This document shows positions 1 to 12,912 of a stretch of DNA of 64,000 nt, in pieces (position 1 is the stretch's first letter; each line of letters begins with the position of its first letter). The stretch is from Sipunculus nudus (taxonomy: Eukaryota > Annelida > Sipuncula > Golfingiida > Sipunculidae). The stretch is taken from positions 1-64,000 of the forward strand of contig CM049318.1 in assembly GCA_026874595.1 (NCBI GenBank), written 5' to 3'. The position numbers and the translations under genes were made by a program. The notes beneath the pieces were generated by a model. The model saw only the letters and a list, made by a program, of their open reading frames with translations, was not told where the DNA came from and did no database searches.

Positions 1-5
1 TCGCT

Positions 6-19
6 GTTACCATGGTTAC
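6..19 (+). promoter_or_regulatory. RFX-like X-box in unit A (recurs at the same phase in every unit)
   Basis: GTTACCATGGTTAC matches the X-box consensus GTTRCCATGGYAAC at 13 of 14 positions and is an imperfect palindrome. It recurs in each A unit 5 bases after the unit start used here. The diverged macrosatellite B carries the same 14-mer at 15578-15591. The match is seen directly; binding by an RFX protein is inference. Confidence 0.4.
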
Positions 20-144
20 GCAATTTTGGGGAGAAATCATGGAATTTCGTGATATTTTTCAAATTTGCAGCAATTTTACTGATTCTGAGATATTTTATGT
101 AACATAAGAATATCTCGAAACGGGTTTTTTCAGATTTTGGAAAT

Positions 145-165
145 GGCCGCCAGGGGGCGTTGCAG
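145..165 (+). promoter_or_regulatory. CTCF-like site A1 (first of two per A unit)
   Basis: TGGCCGCCAGGGGGCGTTG agrees with the vertebrate CTCF core TGGCCACCAGGGGGCGCTA at 16 of 19 positions, on the + strand. It lies about 125 bp after the X-box and recurs in all ten A units, including the partial last one (near 11627). CTCF and its motif are conserved across bilaterians, so the match is meaningful for an animal genome, but occupancy is not known. Confidence 0.45.
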
Positions 166-600
166 ATGAAAAAACATGAAAATTTGTTTTGGTGCTATAC
201 CTCCAGAACTATTAAACATTGGGCCATTTCCATCACAGCAACTTAAACTAGGGTCCATGGGCTTATTTTTGCGCATAGGTGCCAAAGTGCGCTATTGCCA
301 GATTTCTCTATTTTTGGGGGTAAAACCTTTGAATTTTGAAAATATGCAGTTTTCAGCTTCTTACTCTGTCAGTTTTTATGCTAGAGAGGTCAAAATTTTT
401 GCAACTTGTAGCCCTTGGTGAGTTCTCGGTGATCCAACCAAAAATCTTGCAAAATCTCGCACCGTTTCTCGTCGAATGAGATTTCCCCGATTTCACGGTG
501 ACATGCCCTACAGGCCACAGATATGCAGGCATCCTTTTGAAACTGATACATGTTACTTCATACATTATTACCTCGAAAGCAATTTTTCAGTTTTTGGAAA

Positions 601-624
601 ATTACCGCTAGGGGGCGCTGCACT
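601..624 (+). promoter_or_regulatory. CTCF-like site A2 (second per A unit)
   Basis: ACCGCTAGGGGGCGCTGCAC keeps the CTCF core (CGCTAGGGGGCGCT) in the same orientation as site A1, 458 bp downstream. It is present in the nine complete A units; the tenth is cut off before it. The flanking sequence (CTCGAAA, then a T-rich run, then TTTTGGAAA) matches the flank of A1, so A1 and A2 look like duplicated modules inside the unit. Confidence 0.42.
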
Positions 625-1131
625 GCAACCCCGTACCTACTATCATTGTTTAACCATATCTCCAAAACTACACATTTTTGGTACACAAACTGTACACCAT
701 ATGAATTGGCGTTTCATGGCCTTTCTGCCCATGGCCTCTTTTGTTTAATCATACACGGTCACCACAAATTTTAGCAACTTTTTAAAAATTAAAACCCGCA
801 TGCACCAATACATATGCCATCACGCATGCATGCACGCGTTTTAGTATGAAAGACAGACACGCTTTCCCGTGACTGCAAAAATTATAGCGTTCGCCGTATA
901 AAATAAGTGACCACAGGCACTCTTTGCGGGCCGGTTTGCCATTTCTGTCGCGTTATAGTTTATTGCTTGCCGGAATCAGAGATTTCGACAAGTATGTTGA
1001 TCAGTTCCGTTTGTTTGTTTGTCTGTATGTCCCCCGCTCTACAGGCCACAATTTTGCACCAATCGTCCTGAAACTTATAGATAGAGTGTATAATCGGTTC
1101 TTCTCGGAGCCTATTGTTTTTGGTCATGATC

Positions 1132-1157
1132 GGTCAAGGTTCAAGGTCAAGGTCACC
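1132..1157 (+). promoter_or_regulatory. AGGTCA half-site cluster in unit A
   Basis: Three overlapping GGTCA or AGGTCA-type half-sites stand head to tail, two of them as TCAAGGTCA, the extended half-site bound by ERR and NR5A-type nuclear receptors. The cluster occurs once per A unit, just after a TATTGTTTTTGG stretch also found in macrosatellite B. A regulatory role is inference; AGGTCA runs also occur in ordinary dispersed repeats in this window (13221-13640). Confidence 0.3.
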
Positions 1158-4100
1158 AAAAAGCTCAAAAACGGTTTTTTCTTCATACCTTCGTCAAAAA
1201 TAGCCGTAGGCACCTAATCTGTAGCCCTTTTATTTGCCACTGCATGGCCACTTCCAGCACTGCAAAATTGCCTCATTTCGCTGTTACCATGGTTACGCAA
1301 TTTTGGGGAGAAATCATGGAATTTCGTGATATTTTTCAAATTTGCAGCAATTTTACTGATTCTGAGATATTTTATGTAACATAAGAATATCTCGAAACGG
1401 GTTTTTCAGATTTTGGAAATGGCCGCCAGGGGGCGTTGCAGATGAAAAAACATGAAAATTTTGTTTTGGTGCTATACCTCCAGAACTATTAAACATTGGG
1501 CCATTTCCATCACAGCAACTTAAACTAGGGTCCATGGGCTTATTTTTGCGCATAGGTGCCAAAGTGCGCTATTGCCAGATTTCTCTATTTTTGGGGTATA
1601 ACCTTTGAATTTTGAAAATATGCAGTTTTCAGCTTCTTACTCTGTCAGTTTTTATGCTAGAGAGGTCAAAATTTTTGCAACTTGTAGCCCTTGGTGAGTT
1701 CTCGGTGATCCAACCAAAAATCTTGCAAAATCTCGCACCGTTTCTCGTCGAATGAGATTTCCCGATTTCACGGTGACATGCCCTACAGGCCACAGATATG
1801 CAGGCATCCTTTTGAAACTGATACATGTTACTTCATACATTATTACCTCGAAAGCAATTTTTCAGTTTTTGGAAAATTACCGCTAGGGGGCGCTGCACTG
1901 CAACCCCGTACCTACTATCATTGTTTAACCATATCTCCAAAAACTACACATTTTTGGTACACAAACTGTACACCATATGAATTGGCGTTTCATGGCCTTT
2001 CTGCCCATGGCCTCTTTTGTTTAATCATACACGGTCAACCACAAATTTTAGCAACTTTTTTAAAAATTAAAACCCGCATGCACCAATACATATGCCATCA
2101 CGCATGCATGCACGCGTTTTAGTATGAAAGACAGACACGCTTTCCCCGTGACTGCAAAATTATAGCGTTCGCCGTATAAAATAAGTGACCACAGGCACTC
2201 TTTGCGGGCCGGTTTGCCATTTCTGTCGCGTTATAGTTTATTGCTTGCCGGAATCAGAGATTTCGACAAGTATGTTGATCAGTTCCGTTTGTTTGTTTGT
2301 CTGTATGTCCCCGCTCTACAGGCCACAATTTTGCACCAATCGTCCTGAAACTTATAGATAGAGTGTATAATCGGTTCTTCTCGGAGCCTATTGTTTTTGG
2401 TCATGATCGGTCAAGGTTCAAGGTCAAGGTCACCAAAAAGCTCAAAAACGGTTTTTTCTTCATACCTTCGTCAAAAATAGCCGTAGGCACCTAATCTGTA
2501 GCCCGTTTTATTTGCCACTGCATGGCCACTTCCAGCACTGCAAAATTGCCTCATTTCGCTGTTACCATGGTTACGCAATTTTGGGGAGAAATCATGGAAT
2601 TTCGTGATATTTTTCAAATTTGCAGCAATTTTACTGATTCTGAGATATTTTATGTAACATAAGAATATCTCGAAACGGGTTTTTCAGATTTTGGAAATGG
2701 CCGCCAGGGGGCGTTGCAGATGAAAAAACATGAAAATTTGTTTTGGTGCTATACCTCCAGAACTATTAAACATTGGGCCATTTCCATCACAGCAACTTAA
2801 ACTAGGGTCCATGGGCTTATTTTTGCGCATAGGTGCCAAAGTGCGCTATTGCCAGATTTCTCTATTTTTGGGGTAAAAACCTTTGAATTTTGAAAATATG
2901 CAGTTTTCAGCTTCTTACTCTGTCAGTTTTTATGCTAGAGAGGTCAAAATTTTTGCAACTTGTAGCCCTTGGTGAGTTCTCGGTGATCCAACCAAAAATC
3001 TTGCAAAATCTCGCACCGTTTCTCGTCGAATGAGATTTCCCGATTTCACGGTGACATGCCCTACAGGCCACAGATATGCAGGCATCCTTTTGAAACTGAT
3101 ACATGTTACTTCATACATTATTACCTCGAAAGCAATTTTTCAGTTTTTGGAAAATTACCGCTAGGGGGCGCTGCACTGCAACCCCGTACCTACTATCATT
3201 GTTTAACCATATCTCCAAAAACTACACATTTTTGGTACACAAACTGTACACCATATGAATTGGCGTTTCATGGCCTTTCTGCCCATGGCCTCTTTTGTTT
3301 AATCATACACGGTCACCCACAAATTTTAGCAACTTTTTAAAATTAAAACCCGCATGCACCAATACATATGCCATCACGCATGCATGCACGCGTTTTAGTA
3401 TGAAAGACAGACACGCTTTCCCGTGACTGCAAAAATTATAGCGTTCGCCGTATAAAATAAGTGACCACAGGCACTCTTTGCGGGCCGGTTTGCCATTTCT
3501 GTCGCGTTATAGTTTATTGCTTGCCGGAATCAGAGATTTCGACAAGTATGTTGATCAGTTCCGTTTGTTTGTTTGTCTGTATGTCCCCGCTCTACAGGCC
3601 ACAATTTTGCACCAATCGTCCTGAAACTTATAGATAGAGTGTATAATCGGTTCTTCTCGGAGCCTATTGTTTTTTGGTCATGATCGGTCAAGGTTCAAGG
3701 TCAAGGTCACCAAAAAGCTCAAAAACGGTTTTTTCTTCATACCTTCGTCAAAAATAGCCGTAGGCACCTAATCTGTAGCCGTTTTATTTGCCACTGCATG
3801 GCCACTTCCAGCACTGCAAAATTGCCTCATTTCGCTGTTACCATGGTTACGCAATTTTGGGGAGAAATCATGGAATTTCGTGATATTTTTCAATTTGCAG
3901 CAATTTTACTGATTCTGAGATATTTTATGTAACATAAGAATATCTCGAAACGGGTTTTTCAGATTTTGGAAATGGCCGCCAGGGGGCGTTGCAAGATGAA
4001 AAAACATGAAAATTTGTTTTGGTGCTATACCTCCAGAACTATTAAACATTGGGCCATTTCCATCACAGCAACTTAAACTAGGGTCCATGGGCTTATTTTT

Positions 4101-6386
4101 GCGCATAGGTGCCAAAGTGCGCTATTGCCAGATTTCTCTATTTTTGGGGTAAAACCCTTTGAATTTTGAAAATATGCAGTTTTCAGCTTCTTACTCTGTC
4201 AGTTTTTATGCTAGAGAGGTCAAAATTTTTTGCAACTTGTAGCCCTTGGTGAGTTCTCGGTGATCCAACCAAAAATCTTGCAAAATCTCGCACCGTTTCT
4301 CGTCGAATGAGATTTCCCGATTTCACGGTGACATGCCCTACAGGCCACAGATATGCAGGCATCCTTTTGAAACTGATACATGTTACTTCATACATTATTA
4401 CCTCGAAAGCAATTTTTCAGTTTTTGGAAAATTACCGCTAGGGGGCGCTGCACTGCAACCCCGTACCTACTATCATTGTTTAACCATATCTCCAAAACTA
4501 CACATTTTTGGTACACAAACTGTACACCATATGAATTGGGCGTTTCATGGCCTTTCTGCCCATGGCCCTCTTTTGTTTAATCATACACGGTCACCACAAA
4601 TTTTTAGCAACTTTTTAAAAATTAAAACCCGCATGCACCAATACATATGCCATCACGCATGCATGCACGCGTTTTAGTATGAAAGACAGACACGCTTTCC
4701 CGTGACCTGCAAAAATTATAGCGTTCGCCGTATAAAATAAGTGACCACAGGCACTCTTTGCGGGCCGGTTTGCCATTTCTGTCGCGTTATAGTTTATTGC
4801 TTGCCGGAATCAGAGATTTCGACAAGTATGTTGATCAGTTCCGTTTGTTTGTTTGTCTGTATGTCCCCGCTCTACAGGCCACAATTTTGCACCAATCGTC
4901 CTGAAACTTATAGATAGAGTGTATAATCGGTTCTTCTCGGAGCCTATTGTTTTTGGTCATGATCGTCAAGGTTCAAGGTCAAGGTCACCAAAAAGCTCAA
5001 AAACGGTTTTTTTCTTCATACCTTCGTCAAAAATAGCCGTAGGCACCTAATCTGTAGCCCGTTTTATTTGCCACTGCATGGCCACTTCCAGCACTGCCAA
5101 AATTGCCTCATTTCGCTGTTACCATGGTTACGCAATTTTGGGGAGAAATCATGGAATTTCGTGATATTTTCAAATTTGCAGCAATTTTACTGATTCTGAG
5201 ATATTTTATGTAACATAAGAATATCTCGAAACGGGTTTTTTCAGATTTTGGAAATGGCCGCCAGGGGGCGTTGCAGATGAAAAAACATGAAAATTTGTTT
5301 TGGTGCTATACCTCCAGAACTATTAAACATTGGGCCATTTCCATCACAGCAACTTAAACTAGGGTCCATGGGCTTATTTTTGCGCATAGGTGCCAAAGTG
5401 CGCTATTGCCAGATTTCTCTATTTTTGGGGTAAAACCTTTGAATTTTGAAAATATGCAGTTTTCAGCTTCTTACTCTGTCAGTTTTTATGCTAGAGAGGT
5501 CAAAATTTTTGCAACTTGTAGCCCTTGGTGAGTTCTCGGTGATCCAACCAAAAATCTTGCAAAATCTCGCACCGTTTCTCGTCGAATGAGATTTCCCGAT
5601 TTCACGGTGACATGCCCTACAGGCCACAGATATGCAGGCATCCTTTTGAAACTGATACATGTTACTTCATACATTATTACCTCGAAAGCAATTTTTCAGT
5701 TTTTGGAAAATTACCGCTAGGGGGCGCTGCACTGCAACCCCGTACCTACTATCATTGTTTAACCATATCTCCAAAACTACACATTTTTGGTACACAAACT
5801 GTACACCATATGAATTGGCGTTTCATGGCCTTTCTGCCCATGGCCTCTTTTGTTTAATCATACACGGTCACCACAAATTTTAGCAACTTTTTAAAAATTA
5901 AAACCCGCATGCACCAATACATATGCCATCACGCATGCATGCACGCGTTTTAGTATGAAAGACAGACACGCTTTCCCGTGACTGCAAAAATTATAGCGTT
6001 CGCCGTATAAAATAAGTGACCACAGGCACTCTTTGCGGGCCGGTTTGCCATTTCTGTCGCGTTATAGTTTATTGCTTGCCGGAATCAGAGATTTCGACAA
6101 GTATGTTGATCAGTTCCGTTTGTTTGTTTGTCTGTATGTCCCCGCTCTACAGGCCACAATTTTGCACCAATCGTCCTGAAACTTATAGATAGAGTGTATA
6201 ATCGGTTCTTCTCGGAGCCTATTGTTTTTGGTCATGATCGGTCAAGGTTCAAGGTCAAGGTCACCAAAAAGCTCAAAAACGGTTTTTTCTTCATACCTTC
6301 GTCAAAAATAGCCGTAGGCACCTAATCTGTAGCCCGTTTTATTTGCCACTGCATGGCCACTTCCAGCACTGCAAAATTGCCTCATT

Positions 6387-9300
6387 TCGCTGTTACCATG
6401 GTTACGCAATTTTGGGGAGAAATCATGGAATTTCGTGATATTTTTCAAATTTGCAGCAATTTTACTGATTCTGAGATATTTTATGTAACATAAGAATATC
6501 TCGAAACGGGTTTTTCAGATTTTGGAAATGGCCGCCAGGGGGCGTTGCAGATGAAAAAACATGAAAATTTGTTTTGGTGCTATACCTCCAGAACTATTAA
6601 ACATTGGGCCATTTCCATCACAGCAACTTAAACTAGGGTCCATGGGCTTATTTTTGCGCATAGGTGCCAAAGTGCGCTATTGCCAGATTTCTCTATTTTT
6701 GGGGTAAAACCTTTGAATTTTGAAAATATGCAGTTTTCAGCTTCTTACTCTGTCAGTTTTTATGCTAGAGAGGTCAAAATTTTTGCAACTTGTAGCCCTT
6801 GGTGAGTTCTCGGTGATCCAACCAAAAATCTTGCAAAATCTCGCACCGTTTCTCGTCGAATGAGATTTCCCGATTTCACGGTGACATGCCCTACAGGCCA
6901 CAGATATGCAGGCATCCTTTTGAAACTGATACATGTTACTTCATACATTATTACCTCGAAAGCAATTTTTCAGTTTTTGGAAAATTACCGCTAGGGGGCG
7001 CTGCACTGCAACCCCGTACCTACTATCATTGTTTAACCATATCTCCAAAACTACACATTTTTGGTACACAAACTGTACACCATATGAATTGGCGTTTCAT
7101 GGCCTTTCTGCCCATGGCCTCTTTTGTTTAATCATACACGGTCACCACAAATTTTAGCAACTTTTTAAAAATTAAAACCCGCATGCACCAATACATATGC
7201 CATCACGCATGCATGCACGCGTTTTAGTATGAAAGACAGACACGCTTTCCCGTGACTGCAAAAATTATAGCGTTCGCCGTATAAAATAAGTGACCACAGG
7301 CACTCTTTGCGGGCCGGTTTGCCATTTCTGTCGCGTTATAGTTTATTGCTTGCCGGAATCAGAGATTTCGACAAGTATGTTGATCAGTTCCGTTTGTTTG
7401 TTTGTCTGTATGTCCCCGCTCTACAGGCCACAATTTTGCACCAATCGTCCTGAAACTTATAGATAGAGTGTATAATCGGTTCTTCTCGGAGCCTATTGTT
7501 TTTGGTCATGATCGGTCAAGGTTCAAGGTCAAGGTCACCAAAAAGCTCAAAAACGGTTTTTTCTTCATACCTTCGTCAAAAATAGCCGTAGGCACCTAAT
7601 CTGTAGCCCGTTTTATTTGCCACTGCATGGCCACTTCCAGCACTGCAAAATTGCCTCATTTCGCTGTTACCATGGTTACGCAATTTTGGGGAGAAATCAT
7701 GGAATTTCGTGATATTTTTCAAATTTGCAGCAATTTTACTGATTCTGAGATATTTTATGTAACATAAGAATATCTCGAAACGGGTTTTTCAGATTTTGGA
7801 AATGGCCGCCAGGGGGCGTTGCAGATGAAAAAACATGAAAATTTGTTTTGGTGCTATACCTCCAGAACTATTAAACATTGGGCCATTTCCATCACAGCAA
7901 CTTAAACTAGGGTCCATGGGCTTATTTTTGCGCATAGGTGCCAAAGTGCGCTATTGCCAGATTTCTCTATTTTTGGGGTAAAACCTTTGAATTTTGAAAA
8001 TATGCAGTTTTCAGCTTCTTACTCTGTCAGTTTTTATGCTAGAGAGGTCAAAATTTTTGCAACTTGTAGCCCTTGGTGAGTTCTCGGTGATCCAACCAAA
8101 AATCTTGCAAAATCTCGCACCGTTTCTCGTCGAATGAGATTTCCCGATTTCACGGTGACATGCCCTACAGGCCACAGATATGCAGGCATCCTTTTGAAAC
8201 TGATACATGTTACTTCATACATTATTACCTCGAAAGCAATTTTTCAGTTTTTGGAAAATTACCGCTAGGGGGCGCTGCACTGCAACCCCGTACCTACTAT
8301 CATTGTTTAACCATATCTCCAAAACTACACATTTTTGGTACACAAACTGTACACCATATGAATTGGCGTTTCATGGCCTTTCTGCCCATGGCCTCTTTTG
8401 TTTAATCATACACGGTCACCACAAATTTTAGCAACTTTTTAAAAATTAAAACCCGCATGCACCAATACATATGCCATCACGCATGCATGCACGCGTTTTA
8501 GTATGAAAGACAGACACGCTTTCCCGTGACTGCAAAAATTATAGCGTTCGCCGTATAAAATAAGTGACCACAGGCACTCTTTGCGGGCCGGTTTGCCATT
8601 TCTGTCGCGTTATAGTTTATTGCTTGCCGGAATCAGAGATTTCGACAAGTATGTTGATCAGTTCCGTTTGTTTGTTTGTCTGTATGTCCCCGCTCTACAG
8701 GCCACAATTTTGCACCAATCGTCCTGAAACTTATAGATAGAGTGTATAATCGGTTCTTCTCGGAGCCTATTGTTTTTGGTCATGATCGGTCAAGGTTCAA
8801 GGTCAAGGTCACCAAAAAGCTCAAAAACGGTTTTTTCTTCATACCTTCGTCAAAAATAGCCGTAGGCACCTAATCTGTAGCCCGTTTTATTTGCCACTGC
8901 ATGGCCACTTCCAGCACTGCAAAATTGCCTCATTTCGCTGTTACCATGGTTACGCAATTTTGGGGAGAAATCATGGAATTTCGTGATATTTTTCAAATTT
9001 GCAGCAATTTTACTGATTCTGAGATATTTTATGTAACATAAGAATATCTCGAAACGGGTTTTTCAGATTTTGGAAATGGCCGCCAGGGGGCGTTGCAGAT
9101 GAAAAAACATGAAAATTTGTTTTGGTGCTATACCTCCAGAACTATTAAACATTGGGCCATTTCCATCACAGCAACTTAAACTAGGGTCCATGGGCTTATT
9201 TTTGCGCATAGGTGCCAAAGTGCGCTATTGCCAGATTTCTCTATTTTTGGGGTAAAACCTTTGAATTTTGAAAATATGCAGTTTTCAGCTTCTTACTCTG

Positions 9301-11482
9301 TCAGTTTTTATGCTAGAGAGGTCAAAATTTTTGCAACTTGTAGCCCTTGGTGAGTTCTCGGTGATCCAACCAAAAATCTTGCAAAATCTCGCACCGTTTC
9401 TCGTCGAATGAGATTTCCCGATTTCACGGTGACATGCCCTACAGGCCACAGATATGCAGGCATCCTTTTGAAACTGATACATGTTACTTCATACATTATT
9501 ACCTCGAAAGCAATTTTTCAGTTTTTGGAAAATTACCGCTAGGGGGCGCTGCACTGCAACCCCGTACCTACTATCATTGTTTAACCATATCTCCAAAACT
9601 ACACATTTTTGGTACACAAACTGTACACCATATGAATTGGCGTTTCATGGCCTTTCTGCCCATGGCCTCTTTTGTTTAATCATACACGGTCACCACAAAT
9701 TTTAGCAACTTTTTAAAAATTAAAACCCGCATGCACCAATACATATGCCATCACGCATGCATGCACGCGTTTTAGTATGAAAGACAGACACGCTTTCCCG
9801 TGACTGCAAAAATTATAGCGTTCGCCGTATAAAATAAGTGACCACAGGCACTCTTTGCGGGCCGGTTTGCCATTTCTGTCGCGTTATAGTTTATTGCTTG
9901 CCGGAATCAGAGATTTCGACAAGTATGTTGATCAGTTCCGTTTGTTTGTTTGTCTGTATGTCCCCGCTCTACAGGCCACAATTTTGCACCAATCGTCCTG
10001 AAACTTATAGATAGAGTGTATAATCGGTTCTTCTCGGAGCCTATTGTTTTTGGTCATGATCGGTCAAGGTTCAAGGTCAAGGTCACCAAAAAGCTCAAAA
10101 ACGGTTTTTTCTTCATACCTTCGTCAAAAATAGCCGTAGGCACCTAATCTGTAGCCCGTTTTATTTGCCACTGCATGGCCACTTCCAGCACTGCAAAATT
10201 GCCTCATTTCGCTGTTACCATGGTTACGCAATTTTGGGGAGAAATCATGGAATTTCGTGATATTTTTCAAATTTGCAGCAATTTTACTGATTCTGAGATA
10301 TTTTATGTAACATAAGAATATCTCGAAACGGGTTTTTCAGATTTTGGAAATGGCCGCCAGGGGGCGTTGCAGATGAAAAAACATGAAAATTTGTTTTGGT
10401 GCTATACCTCCAGAACTATTAAACATTGGGCCATTTCCATCACAGCAACTTAAACTAGGGTCCATGGGCTTATTTTTGCGCATAGGTGCCAAAGTGCGCT
10501 ATTGCCAGATTTCTCTATTTTTGGGGTAAAACCTTTGAATTTTGAAAATATGCAGTTTTCAGCTTCTTACTCTGTCAGTTTTTATGCTAGAGAGGTCAAA
10601 ATTTTTGCAACTTGTAGCCCTTGGTGAGTTCTCGGTGATCCAACCAAAAATCTTGCAAAATCTCGCACCGTTTCTCGTCGAATGAGATTTCCCGATTTCA
10701 CGGTGACATGCCCTACAGGCCACAGATATGCAGGCATCCTTTTGAAACTGATACATGTTACTTCATACATTATTACCTCGAAAGCAATTTTTCAGTTTTT
10801 GGAAAATTACCGCTAGGGGGCGCTGCACTGCAACCCCGTACCTACTATCATTGTTTAACCATATCTCCAAAACTACACATTTTTGGTACACAAACTGTAC
10901 ACCATATGAATTGGCGTTTCATGGCCTTTCTGCCCATGGCCTCTTTTGTTTAATCATACACGGTCACCACAAATTTTAGCAACTTTTTAAAAATTAAAAC
11001 CCGCATGCACCAATACATATGCCATCACGCATGCATGCACGCGTTTTAGTATGAAAGACAGACACGCTTTCCCGTGACTGCAAAAATTATAGCGTTCGCC
11101 GTATAAAATAAGTGACCACAGGCACTCTTTGCGGGCCGGTTTGCCATTTCTGTCGCGTTATAGTTTATTGCTTGCCGGAATCAGAGATTTCGACAAGTAT
11201 GTTGATCAGTTCCGTTTGTTTGTTTGTCTGTATGTCCCCGCTCTACAGGCCACAATTTTGCACCAATCGTCCTGAAACTTATAGATAGAGTGTATAATCG
11301 GTTCTTCTCGGAGCCTATTGTTTTTGGTCATGATCGGTCAAGGTTCAAGGTCAAGGTCACCAAAAAGCTCAAAAACGGTTTTTTCTTCATACCTTCGTCA
11401 AAAATAGCCGTAGGCACCTAATCTGTAGCCCGTTTTATTTGCCACTGCATGGCCACTTCCAGCACTGCAAAATTGCCTCATT
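6387..11482 (+). repeat. Array A, units 6-9: 1274-bp copies with no difference seen
   Basis: Four successive units have exactly the same length, and I found no difference between them by eye. Such identity means either very recent amplification or conversion, or an assembler resolving several copies with one consensus. These units lie next to the only unique DNA in the window (from 12031). Confidence 0.85.
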
Positions 11483-12030
11483 TCGCTGTTACCATGGTTA
11501 CGCAATTTTGGGGAGAAATCATGGAATTTCGTGATATTTTTCAAATTTGCAGCAATTTTACTGATTCTGAGATATTTTATGTAACATAAGAATATCTCGA
11601 AACGGGTTTTTCAGATTTTGGAAATGGCCGCCAGGGGGCGTTGCAGATGAAAAAACATGAAAATTTGTTTTGGTGCTATACCTCCAGAACTATTAAACAT
11701 TGGGCCATTTCCATCACAGCAACTTAAACTAGGGTCCATGGGCTTATTTTTGCGCATAGGTGCCAAAGTGCGCTATTGCCAGATTTCTCTATTTTTGGGG
11801 TAAAACCTTTGAATTTTGAAAATATGCAGTTTTCAGCTTCTTACTCTGTCAGTTTTTATGCTAGAGAGGTCAAAATTTTTGCAACTTGTAGCCCTTGGTG
11901 AGTTCTCGGTGATCCAACCAAAAATCTTGCAAAATCTCGCACCGTTTCTCGTCGAATGAGATTTCCCGATTTCACGGTGACATGCCCTACAGGCCACAGA
12001 TATGCAGGCATCCTTTTGAAACTGATACAT
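11483..12030 (+). repeat. Truncated tenth A unit at the right edge of the array
   Basis: The first 548 bp of a unit match the 1274-bp form and then stop after ACTGATACAT at 12030. What follows is a macrosatellite-B-like fragment. The second CTCF-like site, TTTG run and half-site cluster of this unit are missing. Confidence 0.9.
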
Positions 12031-12207
12031 ACCACGAAGACACGTGCAATTGCCGCAAGTGGCGACAGGGTCCTTACGGTGGGCAGCCGGCGTGTGCAGC
12101 GGTCCGTGACGGCCTCTCCGGGCCCTATCTATGATCATACATGTTGGAGGCACAGTCCAGACTTTATTACTTGCCGGAAATCTTCGATTTTCGCAAGCAT
12201 GTTGGTC
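12031..12207 (+). repeat. Diverged fragment of macrosatellite B fused to the end of array A
   Basis: From ACCACGAAG to TGTTGGTCA this stretch aligns with B positions 15915-16093 with roughly ten substitutions over about 178 bp (about 94% by eye). It includes the GC-rich block (CCGCAAGTGG, GGCCTCTCCGGGCC) and the GCCGGAAATCTTCGATTTTC segment. It is clearly older than the units inside array B, which are identical to each other. A 132-aa minus-strand frame crosses the junction but mixes two repeats and has no support as a gene. Confidence 0.88.
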
Positions 12208-12870
12208 ACCCGTGTATGTTTGTTCCTTCATCTTATGTATTATACTAATATCTCAAAACATTTTTCATTTTCCCGATATGGCTGCTAGGCGGCGCTGCAC
12301 TTGACCCTTCCAAAAAATTCAGTTTTTGAACATATTTCCGTAAGAGTAAACCTATATTACACAAACTATAGCTTATTTTCTTTCTCTTGGTCTTCTTCAA
12401 AACATGGTCAAGTCATCTGGTCTCCATCTTGTGTCACTTTGTCAGTATGTCTGTCTGTTTGTCATTTATCCTCAAATTCGCCTGCTTGCTAGTTTTTGCA
12501 CTTTAGATATAGCAATCAACAAGTCAGATATGTGGACGATTCCTTTTGAAACTATTACATCTTATGTCATACAGTAATATCACGAAACGCATTTGTCGCC
12601 TTCAGGATATGTCCTCTAGAGGGCGCTGCAGTCGAACACCCCCAGTATATCATTATTTGGCCATATCTCCAAAATTATAAGCCTCAATTACATAAAGTAT
12701 AGCTTATTTTCTTCCTCTGAGTCTTCTCCATAACCTGGTTAAGTCATCTTGTCTCCATCTTGTGACCCTTTGTAAGTTTGTCTGTTTGTTTGTCGGTTGT
12801 CCTCAAATTCGCCGGCTTGTTGGTTCTTGAGTCTCACTGATAGCATTCTACAGGCCACCGTTTTGAAAGG
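12208..12870 (+). repeat. Degenerate dimer of a ~320-bp CTCF-like-motif repeat
   Basis: Two diverged copies share the order: an ATATCTC(A/G)AAA-type segment, a T-rich run, GATATG, a GGCGCTGCA core, CCATATCTCCAAAA, TTATTTTCTTYCTCTG, TGTCTGTTTGTC, then CTCAAATTCGCC. The GGCGCTGCA cores are near 12290 (CTGCTAGGCGGCGCTGCAC) and 12612 (CCTCTAGAGGGCGCTGCAG), 322 bp apart. The modules are related to those of the A and B units, so this looks like an old relative of both. No gene seen. Confidence 0.7.
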
Positions 12871-12876
12871 ATCATT

Positions 12877-12912
12877 TATAGCTCAGCTGACTTTCAGTCA
12901 TGCTGGGCTATA
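12877..12912 (+). repeat. 36-bp imperfect hairpin at the start of a dispersed repeat
   Basis: TATAGCTCAGC pairs with GCTGGGCTATA (one mismatch), and inside it TGAC pairs with GTCA around a short loop. It lies where similarity to the degenerate dimer stops and a different repeat (TTTGTCCGTCGTCC and onward) begins, so it may be the terminus of that element. No target-site duplication was identified. Confidence 0.45.

Larger units (their letters stand above)
1..6386 (+). repeat. Array A, units 1-5: copies carrying scattered one-base indels
   Basis: Compared with the 1274-bp form, I count 5 one-base indels in unit 1 (net +3), 6 in unit 2 (net +4, plus one A-to-T change near 1598), 6 in unit 3 (net +2), 11 in unit 4 (net +7) and 2 in unit 5 (net 0). 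The counts reproduce the observed unit lengths exactly. Nearly all changes lengthen or shorten a run of one base, such as TTTTT to TTTTTT near 126 or GGGG to GGGGG near 317. This is the pattern of residual long-read consensus error more than of biological divergence, which would add substitutions. Confidence 0.85.
1..12030 (+). repeat. Macrosatellite A, tandem array of ~1274-bp units
   Basis: Head-to-tail repeat. Using the phase that begins TCGCTGTTACCATGG, units start at 1, 1278, 2556, 3832, 5113, 6387, 7661, 8935, 10209 and 11483, giving lengths 1277, 1278, 1276, 1281, 1274, 1274, 1274, 1274 and 1274, then a 548-bp partial unit that breaks off after 12030. The left end is cut by the window, so the array may continue. 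Each unit contains, in order, an RFX-like X-box, a CTCF-like site, a second CTCF-like site about 458 bp further on, a (TTTG)n run, and an AGGTCA half-site cluster. No open frame is longer than the 132-aa one at the array edge. I infer a non-coding macrosatellite. Confidence 0.97.

Noticed and set aside
113-125. Possible CENP-B box in macrosatellite A (CTCGAAACGGG)
   Set aside because: The essential TTCG at the required distance from CGGG is absent (ATAT instead), so the core pattern TTCG-N4-A-N2-CGGG is not met.
176-12288. Repeated 60-132 aa frames in macrosatellite A on both strands
   Set aside because: They recur because the DNA recurs, overlap on opposite strands, lack any recognisable domain, and are broken or lengthened by single-base differences between copies.
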